Shown here piece by piece: positions 38,790 through 50,741 of a stretch of 64,000 nucleotides of DNA. The stretch is taken from assembly GCA_023512835.1 (NCBI GenBank), contig CM042086.1, positions 6,916,299 to 6,980,298 of the forward strand, read 5' to 3'. The notes beneath the pieces were generated by a model. That model ran no database searches. It was not told the origin of the DNA and saw nothing but the letters and a program-made list of their open reading frames with translations. The DNA comes from Taxillus chinensis. Its lineage: Eukaryota > Streptophyta > Magnoliopsida > Santalales > Loranthaceae. The position numbers were made by a program, and so were the translations under genes. Position 1 is the first letter of the stretch. Each line of letters opens with the position of its first letter.

Positions 38790-41761
38790 TCATCTAGACT
38801 TGTCACCCATGAACTCACCTCTCGCATCCCAGGGCCGATTTTCAAAAGACTTTCCCATGACACTGCGCCTCTGATTTACAGTCCCATCCTCTCGCCGGTA
38901 CTCCGGGAAGTAGTCCAAGAATGTTTTCCTCCCCAGTTCATCGATTCCTTCGAAAAGGAAGCTCCTCATCAAGTCCTGCCCACCTCAAAATCGAAGGCTT
39001 ATCAGCGATGATGTTGACCACAATGAGCATAACATACTGTGCTTGCTAGTTCCTGAAATGTACCTTTGCCGGGGTCTCACCAATTAGATTTTTCAGAAGT
39101 CTATGGCCTGGATCCTGTTTTTCAAAAGTCCCAATGACATAAATTCATACAAAACCAATTAGATTGCACATGCATGCAGCTTATGATAAACTCATTTCAA
39201 AGACAAAGAATAAACAATTGAATGAAAATAAGCCCTGCAGTGGGGTGCTCTACACGTCCATAGATCACCCACACTCCACAGGGGTGCTCATCTAGACTTG
39301 TCACCCATGAGAGGCTCACCTGTCGCATCCCAGGGCCGATTTTCAAAAGGCTTTCCCATGACACTGCGCCCGATTTACAGTCCCATCCTCTGCCGGTACT
39401 GCGGGAAGTGAGTCCAAGAATGTTTTGCTCCAGTTCATGAGTGCCTTCGACAAGGATCCTAATCAAGTCGTGCCCAGCTCAACCTCGAAGGCCTATCAGC
39501 GATGAGGTTGACCACAATGGGCATAACATACGTGCCTTGCTCAATCCCAAATCGGTTAGGCACATTGCGAGGTCGTCACCAATTAGATGGTTCATGTGTC
39601 TAGCCTTGCACATCCCGTTTTTCAAAGGTCCCAATGACAAAAATTCATACGAAACCAATTAGATTGCACATGGGTGGAGCGTAGTGCCAAACGGATATTA
39701 TTGACAAAGAATAAACAATTGAATGAAAATAAGCCCCCCATAAAATAATAACTACCTTTTCAGCCCTCCATGTTAGATATCTATGTTGTGCTTCTTTGTT
39801 GCAAATGATTCGGGAAGCTTCTGTCTCCTCCGCTGCTTGGTCCATCAGCTCAAGCCACGCCTGCAAACACAACAAAAGGCAGCAAGACCGAAATGAGACA
39901 TCGATCTCAAAATTATAAGCTACCAAAGGGGTGATAAAATAAAGAATTACCACCTTGTAGTAATCCACGAATGCAGAATACAAAGCATCATGCTTGTATT
40001 TGCAGGAAGTAAACTTGGTCCAGATTACGAGTGGTGAGAAAAATTTCAAGGACTCGCTTGTAAGCTTCCCTCCCCAAGGTAAGACCTGCATAAAGGGTCC
40101 ATGTTAACGCAACACAACACTATTTTTACTTTTAGTGGTGTGAAAAAAGGTCACGGGTTAAGTATTTGGTAGTGTTTCAACACCGACTTCAAAGACAATT
40201 TGCTCACCTCAGAATACTTGACAACAAGAGGCATTAAGCTTTCATAGTATTTCTTCATATATTTCCTTTCATTAGTGACATCATACAAAGGATTGAGATC
40301 CCTATCAGCCATCAATAAAAGCCAGGCCTCAGCATCTGGTAATGTACTGAATTGAGCAAACCCAAAAAAGATCCGAGATTGCAGAAATTGCTATCCATAA
40401 ATGTGGTTGTCTTATCAATAAAGAGGGCATGGAAATACCGCTACAATTCCCGATAATCCAAAGCTACAATCGATTCCTCTGACCACATTAAAAGTAAAAA
40501 TTGTTTCAAATAAATTAAATAGCAAGTCATTTTTACACTTAAAGTAAGAGACATAAATGAAGGGAGAATTCTTTTAACTTATAACTCAACATGCTTGAAT
40601 CAGTGAACACCTACAACAGATCAGAAGTGGGTATGCATAGAAAAACATGTGGGTGTGCACACTAACTACCAATAATTACTCCGGGAATAAATGTTAGTTG
40701 ATTACTTTCCAAGAATGACCCTACTTGGAAGCATATTTTCCATATCAGGAAATGAATTTCGAAAGATTAATTGGCCCCACAATTTTAAAAAATAAGAGGA
40801 AGAAAGCATACAGAACAACTATGTTCGCATTGGCACTAGTAAAAAAGTTGGCACAAAATATAGGCAGGTCAAACTCTGGTTCTGGAAACACGGCAAAATC
40901 CATAACCTGCACAAAAAGTCAGAATGATGTCAGGATACCAATTTCTCGTATTCAAACAACTTGATTCTGTACCCAAGCACTGTGCACAAGCAAATATCAC
41001 GCAGCAGACAGCTCCGTTAATCAAAACACTCCATCAAAATACCATTAAGACAAAGACAAAATATGATGATCGTATGAACCTTTGCAATGCTCATAATAAG
41101 CATCTCCAGTGACAAAATAAAACCACAGGAAACGCTACCTGCATTGAATTGTGCGCTTCAATGCACAAGCTGCGGAGGAGCCTGACCTTGGGGGCTTTGA
41201 ACGAAACCATCTGAAGCTCAGCTTTTCCGTCATCAGCAATCATAGAACTATACTTATCCTGATAACAGATATATGGAAAGCCATCATGATCTAAACAACC
41301 AACATCATGTTGGTCATGGTTCCAACTGCTAGCCACTCAATTTATGTGTATCAACATAAAGGAAACAAATGAATATATATATATATGTATATATGAAAAC
41401 CCAGTAAGAAAAATAAATGACATTTAACTGGGTGGTCAATAAGCTACTGATTCTGCCGCATACATCACAATTTTCATAATAAAAGGAATCGTTCATTCGT
41501 AGGAATAATAATGGATGCATGTGTGTGTGTGTGTGTAGAGAGAGAGAGAGGGGGGGGGTTGCTGGAGAGGAGTACCTGTAAAGTGGAAGGGACCAAATGA
41601 ACGTGGCGCTGGGTTTCATCCAAAGCGAAGCGAATGAATTTCTGGTAGGATAAGGCAGAGACAACCTTAAAACCGGGACCTGCCTTCTTATTCCTCCTTG
41701 TACGGTAAGGGTTTATGGACGAAGCTAAATTCATGGATTTTGAGAATGAACAGCACTCCAT
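38790..41761 (-). CDS. HY2: Phytochromobilin:ferredoxin oxidoreductase (8 exons, about 322 aa)
   Basis: Exons (minus): 41761-41576, 41258-41139, 40906-40812, 40301-40208, 40085-39954, 39860-39756, 39114-39064, 38975-38790. All joins keep frame with GT-AG borders. The enzyme reduces biliverdin IX-alpha to phytochromobilin, the phytochrome chromophore, in plastids using ferredoxin electrons. HY2-type segments are present throughout: ELQMVSFKAPKVRLLRS, FDLPIFCANFFTSANANIVV, DLNPLYDV, LPWGGKLTSESLKFFSPLVI, AQHRYLTWRAEK, DPGHRLLKNLIGE, TFLDYFPEYRREDGTVNQRR and GKSFENRPWDARGEFMG. The first ATG in the open frame is at 41,761 (MECCSFSKSMN), because the codon further upstream in frame is TTG and is preceded by a stop. 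About 35 Ser/Arg-rich residues before the conserved VSALSYQKF fit a plastid transit peptide. The C-terminus has a short DKSR tail beyond the position where I recall the Arabidopsis protein ending. Intron 6 contains a decayed copy of exons 7 and 8. Confidence 0.94.
39234..39737 (-). pseudogene. Decayed tandem copy of HY2 exons 7-8 inside HY2 intron 6
   Basis: This unit aligns from end to end with 38,757-39,233, which holds the working exons 7 and 8. Shared stretches include aggggtgctcatctagactt, tcgcatcccagggccgattt, tcccatgacactgcgcc and, at the far ends, acaaagaataaacaattgaa. In this copy exon 7 has lost its AG acceptor (cgg instead of cag) and gains an in-frame stop, and exon 8 has small deletions that shift the frame. 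It therefore sits between exon 6 and the true exon 7 as dead sequence. The functional set is the promoter-distal copy. Confidence 0.85.
41519..41558. repeat. Compound microsatellite (GT)n(AG)n(G)n in HY2 intron 1
   Basis: An uninterrupted gt run is followed by ag and then a run of nine g. On the HY2 strand this is C-run, CT and AC immediately after the exon 1 donor (41,575), inside the first intron. Length polymorphism is likely. Confidence 0.8.
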
Positions 41762-42000
41762 TTTTAGGAACACGGACAACAAGTGTCACTGCTCTGCTTC
41801 CTTGGAAACTGAAAACCCGAATGTTGTTGCTTCTAATCCCCTCTCACTGTCGGCCTCTGCCTCTGCCTCTGCCTCTGCTTCAGCCTCGCTCGCCTTGATC
41901 TCTATTTTTCTGGTGAATTATTTCAACTCTAATTCGCCCTATCCAATTATTATTATTATATATTACCTGATTCAATAAATATTATTTTAAAAATTTTTAT
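41762..42000 (-). promoter_or_regulatory. HY2 5' leader with GAGGCA hexamer repeat
   Basis: Upstream of the HY2 ATG, 41,853-41,882 reads as repeated gcctct (agaggc on the gene strand). The GC-richer leader gives way to AT-rich DNA after about 41,930, which probably marks the promoter. No TATA box can be chosen confidently. Confidence 0.4.
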
Positions 42001-43300
42001 AGAAGTACACTCCTTCCAAATAAATCCTTTTTATAGATTTTAATTTCTCTAAAATAATTTTTTATACAAAAAAAATTTAACTTATAATTCAACATAAATT
42101 CTAATAGAATTTAAAAAACAGAATACATAAACTAAAATTTGTATATGGTACCATTTTTAAAAATAATAAGTTTATTTTAATTTAAAATTAATAAAAAAAA
42201 TAAAATTATTTTTAAAAATTATAGGTATCAAAACTGTTTTTTATAATTCTTACTAATTATTTTTTATCTTTAAATTTAAATTCAATTTTAATGAAAAAAA
42301 TTAATTTATTTTTTTTATTTTTTTATTTGAGTTCACTATTTTTTTTTTGAAATTTTTATAGAATTTAATTTTAAAAAATATACTTTTTAAAAATATAATC
42401 TCATTTATACCAAAAAATAAATAAATAAATTATAATTTAATATTAATTCCAGCAGAATTTAGTGCATCAGCATTTCCTCTCCCAAAACGTGAATTTATAT
42501 TTTGCCATGGCACTGTGTCATCTAAATTCGAGTGATTTATGAAAAAAAACACAGGAATTTTAGTTTTTGTTTGTTTGATTACTTAATTAATATATTTTTA
42601 TCAACAATATATATTGGTTCATATTATTTAACGAATTTTACACCCTGGCTTTTCGTTCTTTGACTTCTATTTTCATCAAATAATATAAACAAACCAAAAC
42701 AAATCCAAAAAAAGATATGACAGAAAAATACAGTAAAAAATTGCACTTCTCTATAAATTTAAACTTATTTAAGTCTGTTTTTATAAATTTAAGAAAAAAA
42801 TTAAAAAGTCATAAAATCATTCTCATCCTATATTTAACTTTTTTTTATAAAATTTATACAGTATTTCCTAATATATTAAAAAATACTATTCATTTCATAT
42901 AATTATTAAATTATATTTAAAATTTTTCTCCTACCTCTCTCTTTCATGTTTCCATAACATTAACTTTTATTTCATATTAAATTATAAAAAAATTATTATT
43001 AAATAAAATAAGTGATATAAAATATTATTTTAATAATATAAAATTTAATTTAGAAAATTATTGTGATGTATACTTATATAGGAAAACAAAAAATAGTTTA
43101 AAACTGTGAATTTAAAAAAACAAATAGGCTCTTATACCTCTAATATTCCTCACAATCAATGGACACGAATCACTCTTACCTTCACCAGTCCAACACAAAT
43201 TACATTGAACTAGAACTCATTTTTGTAGTATTGATGATGTCATCTCTACCCAATCCTCTAATTTTCGGAACAATAATAATAATAATAATGATAAACAATA
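42001..43300. other. AT-rich intergenic stretch, no gene seen
   Basis: Low-complexity AT-rich DNA. The open frame 42,717-42,902 is a product of A/T composition with no domain. An (AAT)n run lies at about 43,272-43,289. Confidence 0.45.
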
Positions 43301-43305
43301 GTTTT

Positions 43306-43307
<2 letters not shown>

Positions 43308-43356
<49 letters not shown>
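43308..43356. repeat. (AT)n microsatellite
   Basis: About 24 uninterrupted AT units. A likely polymorphic marker. Confidence 0.95.
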
Positions 43357-43360
<4 letters not shown>

Positions 43361-43794
43361 ATAGGAGTATCCATCCATCACTTGAGACTTGAGAGTGACC
43401 CATCTGAAGCAGTCAAGCTCATAGCAAGCTAATTCCCCGAATGGCCTGAAATCCGTCCCGTCATGTCCCCGGTAAGTCTGTGGAGAAAAGTCTTGACGTA
43501 AACACTGATATACTATATGAAATTATCACAATACAACTCGAAAAATCCGACCACATAAATCAGGTAAAGGCGTAAAGCATTAGTAACACGGCTAGTAAAG
43601 CATAAAGCATAAAAGCACGTCAGGTAAAGTGTGATTATTTTTATTTATATTAACTACGAAGCATAAAGCATTATTAGTAAAGTTTGATTTGATACATAAT
43701 TTATTCTCTCTCTAATCTCTTTTGGCAGACGTTACTCCCTCCAACAAGTCCAGTCTACATGACAAGGTTTTCCACTGCACTAATTCTATTATCG

Positions 43795-44775
43795 TGTTTG
43801 GTAAGTATTTTTATTTTGTTTTTTTATTTTATAATTTGAATTTTTATTAAAATTAAAGATTGATTTTTTAAAAAATTCTGAATTTTTGAAAACAAAATAT
43901 GTTTAAAAAATAGTTTTTTTTTAAACCAAGTCACATGAATATTTATAAAAAAAAGTATTCAAATAAAGTAGGAGGAAGAAAATAATTTTTTATGTAAAGT
44001 TAATTTAAATTTAAGAAAATAAATTTGAATTTGAAAATATAAAACATACACTTGATTCAAATCTTGACTTGAATTAAGTATTACTTTATTAAAAAAATAT
44101 GTATACCAAACATACTTTATGATTAGAATTATATTTTTAAAAATCTTAACCTTGGAATAGTAAAAAAGGGTAAGACATCTCTGTTTTATTTATTTTCACT
44201 TGAAGATTATACTGAATGTGTTAAAAATAATTATAGTTTTATCATGTAAAATGATAAGGGGTCTTGCTCAAAAAATGATTTAAAAAACAAATAATTTATT
44301 ATTCATTTGGTAGGTGTTTCATTTTTATGTTTTAGTTTCATTAATTTTTATTTTATTAGAGTTGGAGTTTGAATTCTAATTTTGTAAAAAAAAAAGTATT
44401 TGGTATGAGAGATAATGTGTTTTTTAAATCAAAACCCAAAAAAAATGGAAAAGCAATATAGTGATGCTAGTAATAAAATAGAGAAAAAAATATTAAAAAA
44501 TAAAAGAAATAAATCAATTAAATTCTAAAAAAATGAGTTTAAATTTAAAAACAAAAACAATTAAAATATGATTTCAAAAATAATATACTCTATTCAAATC
44601 GAGATTTAAATCCTTATTTGAATTTGGTGTACCGACCATAAAAAGTCACGTAAGTCTTATATTATTTAGAAAACAATTGCATCAAATAATTTTTTATTTT
44701 GGAAACTTTTTTGTTTTAGAAAAAAAATATTTTCAAAAACAAAAACTGAAAAACATGTACATACCAATACAGGAC
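43795..44775. mobile_element. Possible AT-rich inverted-repeat element
   Basis: The left side gtgtttggtaagtatttttatt and the reverse complement of the right side (tgtattggtatgtacatgttttt) resemble each other and the arms of the GC-core elements elsewhere in the window. Internal gtatttggtatgag and gaatttggtgtacc phrases suggest nesting. There is no GC-rich core and no coding capacity. The boundaries are guesses. Confidence 0.3.
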
Positions 44776-46490
44776 ATTGCAAGGCATAGATTATCCCTTA
44801 TTTTATCCGTTGATGAAATTAACCTTGATTTTGCTAGTGGCTATGACAAGTGATCAGCAATAAATGTTGTGAATATATCACAGTCATCACTAAATGAAAT
44901 GATTCCTTAAAATACTTGAAAAAAATGACTTTTAATATAATTTTTAAATGATATTATGGTAGCAAAACATGGAATCTTAAAACTTTTAATATTTTTTATA
45001 TAGTTTTAAAAGATTTTATTCATATTTATTTTTATTTTTATTTAATTTTGACTCATTTATAGCATTTCTAATATTACTCTTTATTTTATTTACATAGAAA
45101 TATGTTCATGTGTGAAAAATCATTTTACAACTTTAACTCAAATAATAATTTTTATTTTATTTTAAAAAATATTTTAAAATACTTTTATTTTAATTTTTTT
45201 CTCTCTATTAACATATGTGAGAATTGAATAAATGTAAAGGAAGAAAAAAATAATATTATATAATACAGAGGATGAATAGTCACTTTTTATTAATAAAAAG
45301 TAATATATTTTTAGAGAAAAAGATAAAAAATGTATTGAAGTAATATTTTAAAATTTACTCTATTTATATATAATAGAAAATATTTTGAAGATGCTCTTAA
45401 TTGCCACCGATTAAGGTGCCTGATTGACTTAATGAGAGAAAATATTTAATTTTGTTTTTACATACATAAACATTGAATATTTTTGTATTCACACAATTTG
45501 TGCTTGCATTTGCATATATATAATTATTTTTCTTCTTCTACCACTGCAATAAAAGTCTCACCTGATTATTCCATCACCGAAGTAGTTCGTTTATTGATTA
45601 CTTTGCTTAAGCCTCAACCAGTCAGCTGGCCAACTTAATTATTATTTTTCAATCAATAAGTTAGTTATTTTTTAAAATATCATTAGTTATGTCTAGAAAT
45701 TTAAAATGTTATTTTTTAAATCAAATTAGTCATGCTTAATTCCTTTTGCGTGGGAATGAATCATTTAATATATATATATATATATATGCAAATTATTATG
45801 TCATGTGTTATTTATTGAGTTACGGTTTTAAATTTGTAATAAATAAATTTTATTTGAGATTTTTTTAGTTAACTATTTTAAGATAGGCTAATAATTAATT
45901 ATTAATTCCACTATATTTATTCAAACAGTATTTACTGAATTTTATAAGTTATAATTAATTAATACTTTGAGGTTTGAATATAACTATTTTATTTTAAAAT
46001 AGTAAGTATTGTTTTAGTGTAATTACCAATGATTTGTTTTTTTGGGAGTTGAATCTTGAACGTTATTTTATTTTATTTTGTTTGCTTTCACATAGTTTTA
46101 CAAAAATTTGACTTTGGCTATCTGCTTTTGAGATTTGATTAATTATAATATAGTCTATCATTTTCTTCTTAAATATATTGTTTCTAAAAATGATTTACTA
46201 TAATTAATTGCGTTAAGAAATTTTATTTTGAACAATTAAGTGTCAAATACTTGTTTGACACAAAAGTTCTAAAATGGATTTACTATAATTAACCTCATCA
46301 TTTATACAAGATGAATGGTTGTGATTTTTCGAACATATACGGGCTGCGGGCTGCCAGATTCAACTCCGTCTTGAAAACATGAAATAAAAAAAAAAGTAGA
46401 ATTATATATTAGATTCATCTCCATGGCAACAAATAATAATAATAATGAAAAAAAACCCTGAATGACAAAAATAGATGAGAGTTCTTAATG
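44776..46490. other. AT-rich intergenic stretch, no gene seen
   Basis: Low-complexity sequence with a short (TA)n run at about 45,769-45,787. No open frame or RNA signature is recognisable. Confidence 0.45.
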
Positions 46491-46640
46491 TTCCCACGTC
46501 ATCCAATCCTTACTTAACGGCCAGAACGACTGTTCCGGGGGGACACTCTTATCTTCCACGTGGCAGATGGAGCCCGCAGCGAGGGAGTGACAGCTGGGAT
46601 ACGATGGATCTCCCGCGCTCCCTATAAAACAAAAACTCAG
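46491..46640 (+). promoter_or_regulatory. Promoter of the aminotransferase gene (G-box, I-box, TATA)
   Basis: CCACGTGG, a palindromic G-box, lies at 46,556-46,563. Just upstream is cttatc (46,548-46,553), the reverse of the I-box gataag, and cccacgtcatccaat near 46,494. A TATA box, tataaa, is at 46,623-46,628. G-box plus I-box is the classic arrangement of light-regulated photosynthetic promoters, which fits the photorespiratory gene downstream. The ATG is about 980 bases further on, so the leader must contain an intron. Confidence 0.65.
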
Positions 46641-46649
46641 TGTGGCCTG

Positions 46650-47402
46650 CTGACTCCGTAACGATCATTTCACCTCATCGACTCTCTGCTCCCAGGTGGT
46701 CCTCTCTTCCCAATCCTCAAAATCTGGTCTGTTGGTCTCGATTGTTTCTGGGTTTCTTGTCTTTTATATTTTAATTTTCGTTAGTTCTTGTTTCAAAATT
46801 TCACTGCTCAGATAAGTGAAGAAAAGGGGGATATGTCATCACAAGTTCAGGATATATTTTGGTGTTCTAGCATGTAAGATAGATAGAAAATCCCAGATTG
46901 GGCAGGATTATATTATACCCACATCCATCCAGATATGGTTTCTTTCAATGCAATCTTTGGGACAGACCAAGATCAAAGTACATCATGTCATATGATTGAT
47001 TATCTTGCTCCGTGTTTGGAGTGGGATGTATAGAATCGATGGACTTGGTGTCCAAATATCATTTCCCTTAATGAATCAGCACACGTGAAATACAATCAAT
47101 CAAATTATAATATTTCTTATGTAGAAACTGCCAAACAAGGCCATATATGGGCGGAAGAAGTATGGACTGATGAGGAGGTGATTAGCAAGGGGATGGAGGG
47201 TTTTTCATGATTCCTGAAACCTGTTAAATTGGAAAAGAGCGGAGAGCTTGATATTGCTATATATCATTTTTTATACTTATTTAGTAGATATTTTGGTTTT
47301 CAATTAACACGGTTTGTATGCAGTCTGTGCTTTGTCTTCTCCTAATCTATCTCCTGCTACACAAATAGTTTATGAAGCAAAAGCTATGGTGATGTAAACT
47401 AG

Positions 47403-47433
<31 letters not shown>

Positions 47434-47610
47434 TGAAGAAACTAGTAGTTTGCACTGAGAAAAAAAAGTATTGTTGCAATATATTATAGCTTGAAATTTA
47501 AATTGCTTAAAGTGAACACAGAAGCACTTTGTTTCATAGTTCATTGTAGCTTGCTATTATGGAGTAAAGTTTCTGGAGTTCATTGAATTTCAGTTCATTA
47601 GGAGGGAAAG
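46650..47610 (+). other. 5' leader of the aminotransferase gene with probable leader intron
   Basis: Between the TATA box and the ATG lie many stops and out-of-frame ATGs, so splicing is expected. An acceptor, gaatttcag, ends at 47,593, 17 bases before the ATG. Donor candidates are cag|gtggtc (46,696) and ctg|gtctgt (46,729). A (GT)n tract lies at 47,414-47,433 inside the supposed intron. Confidence 0.55.
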
Positions 47611-50382
47611 ATGGACTACTTTTATGGGCCTGGAAGGAACCATCTCTTTGTTCCGGGACCCGTCAATATCCCAGAACAAGTCATTCGGGCGATGAACAGA
47701 AACAATGAGGATTACCGCTCTCCTGCTATTCCAGCGCTGACTAAAACTCTTCTTGAGGATGTCAAAAAGATTTTCAAGACAACTACTGGGACCCCCTTTA
47801 TGATCCCCACTACTGGTACTAACATCAATCTTTTTTGTCAGTTGATAGCATGCAACTCGCAAATTTTGTGTATGGTTCGAGTTCTTGGTGACAAGTGGTA
47901 TGAGCTTTTGTGTTGAGAATAGGTTAATTGATGCAATAGATTTACAATTACTCTCTTTTTTTGAACCAAACTACCATTTGAATCTCTGTATATTTATAAT
48001 TTTGGGTCATCCATCCATTAGGAAGGAGATTATTTTTATCTTTATTTAGAGTTTTCACTGATCTATCTTTGTCATGTTAAGAGGAATGATTTCACACTTA
48101 AACTGAAAGAAAAAATTCAGAAAGGATGTAGATATAGGTTCAACAATAACTTTTACATTCTGCAGCATAGATTTTCATTTATTTAATTCCAAATCCTGCA
48201 GTCCAGTAAATTACTAAGCTAATCAAGTCTTGCAATGATTCCAGTACTGATTAGTGATTTCTTGTTCTTATATTAGGCATCATACAAATTTCAAGTAGTT
48301 GTTTGATTATTTTAGGTTCTATTGAAAGCTCTATTGACCTATAATACTCAAGTGTGCTCGGCAATATGAAAGACAAAAAAAAGTGACTAATTTTGTGGAA
48401 TATGTTTGCCCTTTTGTTGTCCACCAATCCATGGAGTCACATGGTTTTGACCGCTTTTTAGTCTTTCATGTTTTTTTTATCCCGGTGCACTACTTGCAAA
48501 CCAAAAAAGGGACCCAACAACCTTGAATTGCATCAGATTTTATGTTTTTTGTTTTGGTTCATCTTGGTTTGGTTTACTCAATTTAGCCCTTCCATTGCAG
48601 GTACTGGTGCTTGGGAAAGTGCTCTTACAAACACCTTATCTCCTGGAGACCGCATTGTGTCCTTCCTGATTGGCCAGTTCAGTCTGCTCTGGATTGATCA
48701 GCAGCAGCGTCTCAAATTCAATGTAGACGTTGTAGAAAGTGAGTGGGGCCAAGGTGCCAAGCTTGATATTTTGGCCTCGAAAATTGCAGCAGACAATGCA
48801 CATACCATCAAGGCCGTTTGCATTGTTCACAATGAGACTGCAACTGGCGTTACCAACAATTTGGCTGCTGTAAGGAAAATACTTGGTAAGATCATATCTA
48901 TGGAAAATGTTTAGCGGTAAAGTTGAACACTGATGAAATGAAATGATGATGCCCTTCTTATTTGACCACTTGTTCACCCCTACAACCTGAGCTGTGCTCT
49001 TTGTAAATCTTGAGCTTGAAATTACCTTGTTAAATTTCTATCGTTCCTCATAAATTTCATCTAATTCACATAGATAGTCACTTCTTGGTGCCCCCGCTTT
49101 TTTTTCAACTAATCTCCAGCATTGTTACATTATTGTCACGTTTCATATTGGACCTCAGATGACCACCAGCACCCAGCACTCTTTCTAGTTGATGGAGTGT
49201 CGTCCATCTGTGCTATTGATTTCCGGATGGATGAATGGGGCATAGATGTGGCTCTAACCGGTTCTCAAAAGGCTCTGTCCCTTCCCACTGGAATGGGAAT
49301 TATATGTGCGAGTCCTAAGGCCATGGAGGCATCCAAAACAGCTAAATCAGTTCGAGTCTTCTTCGACTGGAATGATTATTTGAAGTTCTATAAAATGGGA
49401 ACATTTTGGCCATACACTCCTTCCATTCATCTTCTGTATGGCCTCAGAGCGGCTCTGGACCTCATTTTTGAGGAAGGACTAGACCATGTGATTTTGAGGC
49501 ACAACCGATTGGCCACAGCAACAAGGCAAGCCTTTATTTTCTTTCTTTTTCGCTTGCGGCAATGCAACTAAAATTTCCACAGATAAATAATTATGCCATA
49601 CGAATATCCCAAATTGGATTGAAAGTTCATTAAATGTTTCAAAGTTTGCTGGTGTCTGTCCCTTTTGATTGTACCCCATCATCCGCTTATACATGAAGCT
49701 TTTGGGGTGAGTGGAATTCTGATCCTACAATGTGGATTTATATATAGTACACTGATACATTTTGTGGAATGTTTTGCATGTCTTTGATATGAATGTGCTG
49801 CTTTTTAGAGTTGAAGGTCAAATTGTTTGATCCATGATACTGTGAAAATGCAGGCATGCTGTGGAAGCATGGGGGTTGAAGCTTTGCACTCAAAAGGAGG
49901 AGTGGTTCAGCGACACGGTCACTGCTGTGGTTGTTCCTCCATATATTGATAGCACAGAAATCGTCAGAATAGCATGGAAGAAGTACAATCTGAGTTTGGG
50001 TCTTGGCCTGAACAAAGTAGCTGGAAAGGTTTTCAGAATAGGCCATCTTGGCAATCTAAATGGGGTGAGTTTCGTTTACTATGCCTACTGCTCTGTCTGT
50101 ACACTGTGCAGTGTAGTCATTTTAAAAAGGGCTTCTCATTGCCTCGATATTTGATTTATTATACAACATATATCTTGAAGTGCACCTTTCAATATTGAGC
50201 AAATAGTATATATAATGCCTTCTCATTTAATTAATTATTTATAGCTGCAACTGCTGGGCTGCCTTGCTGGTGTGGAGATGGTGCTCAAGGATGTCGGGTA
50301 TCCTGTAAGGCTGGGAAGTGGGGTGGGTGCTGCCTGTGCATTCCTTCAGAGAACCACCCCCTTGATCGCTTCTAGGATCTGA
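47611..50382 (+). CDS. AGT1: Serine:glyoxylate aminotransferase, peroxisomal (5 exons, 401 aa)
   Basis: Exons: 47611-47815, 48601-48885, 49159-49525, 49854-50064, 50245-50382. The joined length is 401 residues, the same as I recall for the Arabidopsis protein, and the sequence is near-identical from MDYFYGPGRNHLFVPGPVNI onward. It is a fold-type I PLP enzyme that passes the amino group from serine to glyoxylate in photorespiration, giving hydroxypyruvate and glycine. The PLP lysine is K201 in ALTGSQKALSLP; the phosphate-binding region TTGTGAWE and VDGVSS precede it. The last three residues are SRI, a known plant PTS1 variant, so import into leaf peroxisomes is expected. Intron 3 (49,526-49,853) begins with GC (ag|gcaagc) rather than GT, and no GT donor would keep the conserved ATR-HAVEAWG junction. 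The G-box promoter upstream suggests light control. Confidence 0.96.
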
Positions 50383-50741
50383 ACTTATGAGTTGTGATCC
50401 TTCATCTTTCTGTTTAGCAATCACTTTTTTCTTCCCGCTCTTTTATATCTGTATTTAATAGTTACTTCGTGGATGATTTAAACTCCGAAAACTCTGTTTA
50501 AGATACCTTTATCTAGCATACGTGGACTTCGGTTAAAAATATAACATTATTAAAAATTTTTATTAATAATAAAAAACTTAGATGCTGTAAATTGATACCA
50601 TACCTTTGTTTTTTTCTCAAAACATCACGTAAATATTTTTAGAATTAAGTTTAAAACAATCTTATTGGAAAAATAAAACCAAGAAAAGGGTAAAATATAC
50701 TATTTTATTCTCAAACTTCATATAAAAATGCAATGCAATAC
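50383..50741. other. 3' UTR and spacer after the aminotransferase gene
   Basis: Contains the probable 3' UTR, with a ttgt/tatttaata-rich stretch near 50,440-50,460, then AT-rich spacer up to a hAT-like insertion at 50,742. Confidence 0.4.

Noticed and set aside
41762..41782. Longer HY2 start (MLSVFLK...)
   Set aside because: The codon at 41,782 is TTG and a stop lies two codons further upstream, so the first usable start is the ATG at 41,761.
38790..50382. Functional clustering of PUMY, HY2 and AGT1
   Set aside because: The enzymes act in different pathways and compartments, and the genes are separated by kilobases with separate promoters. Adjacency looks incidental.
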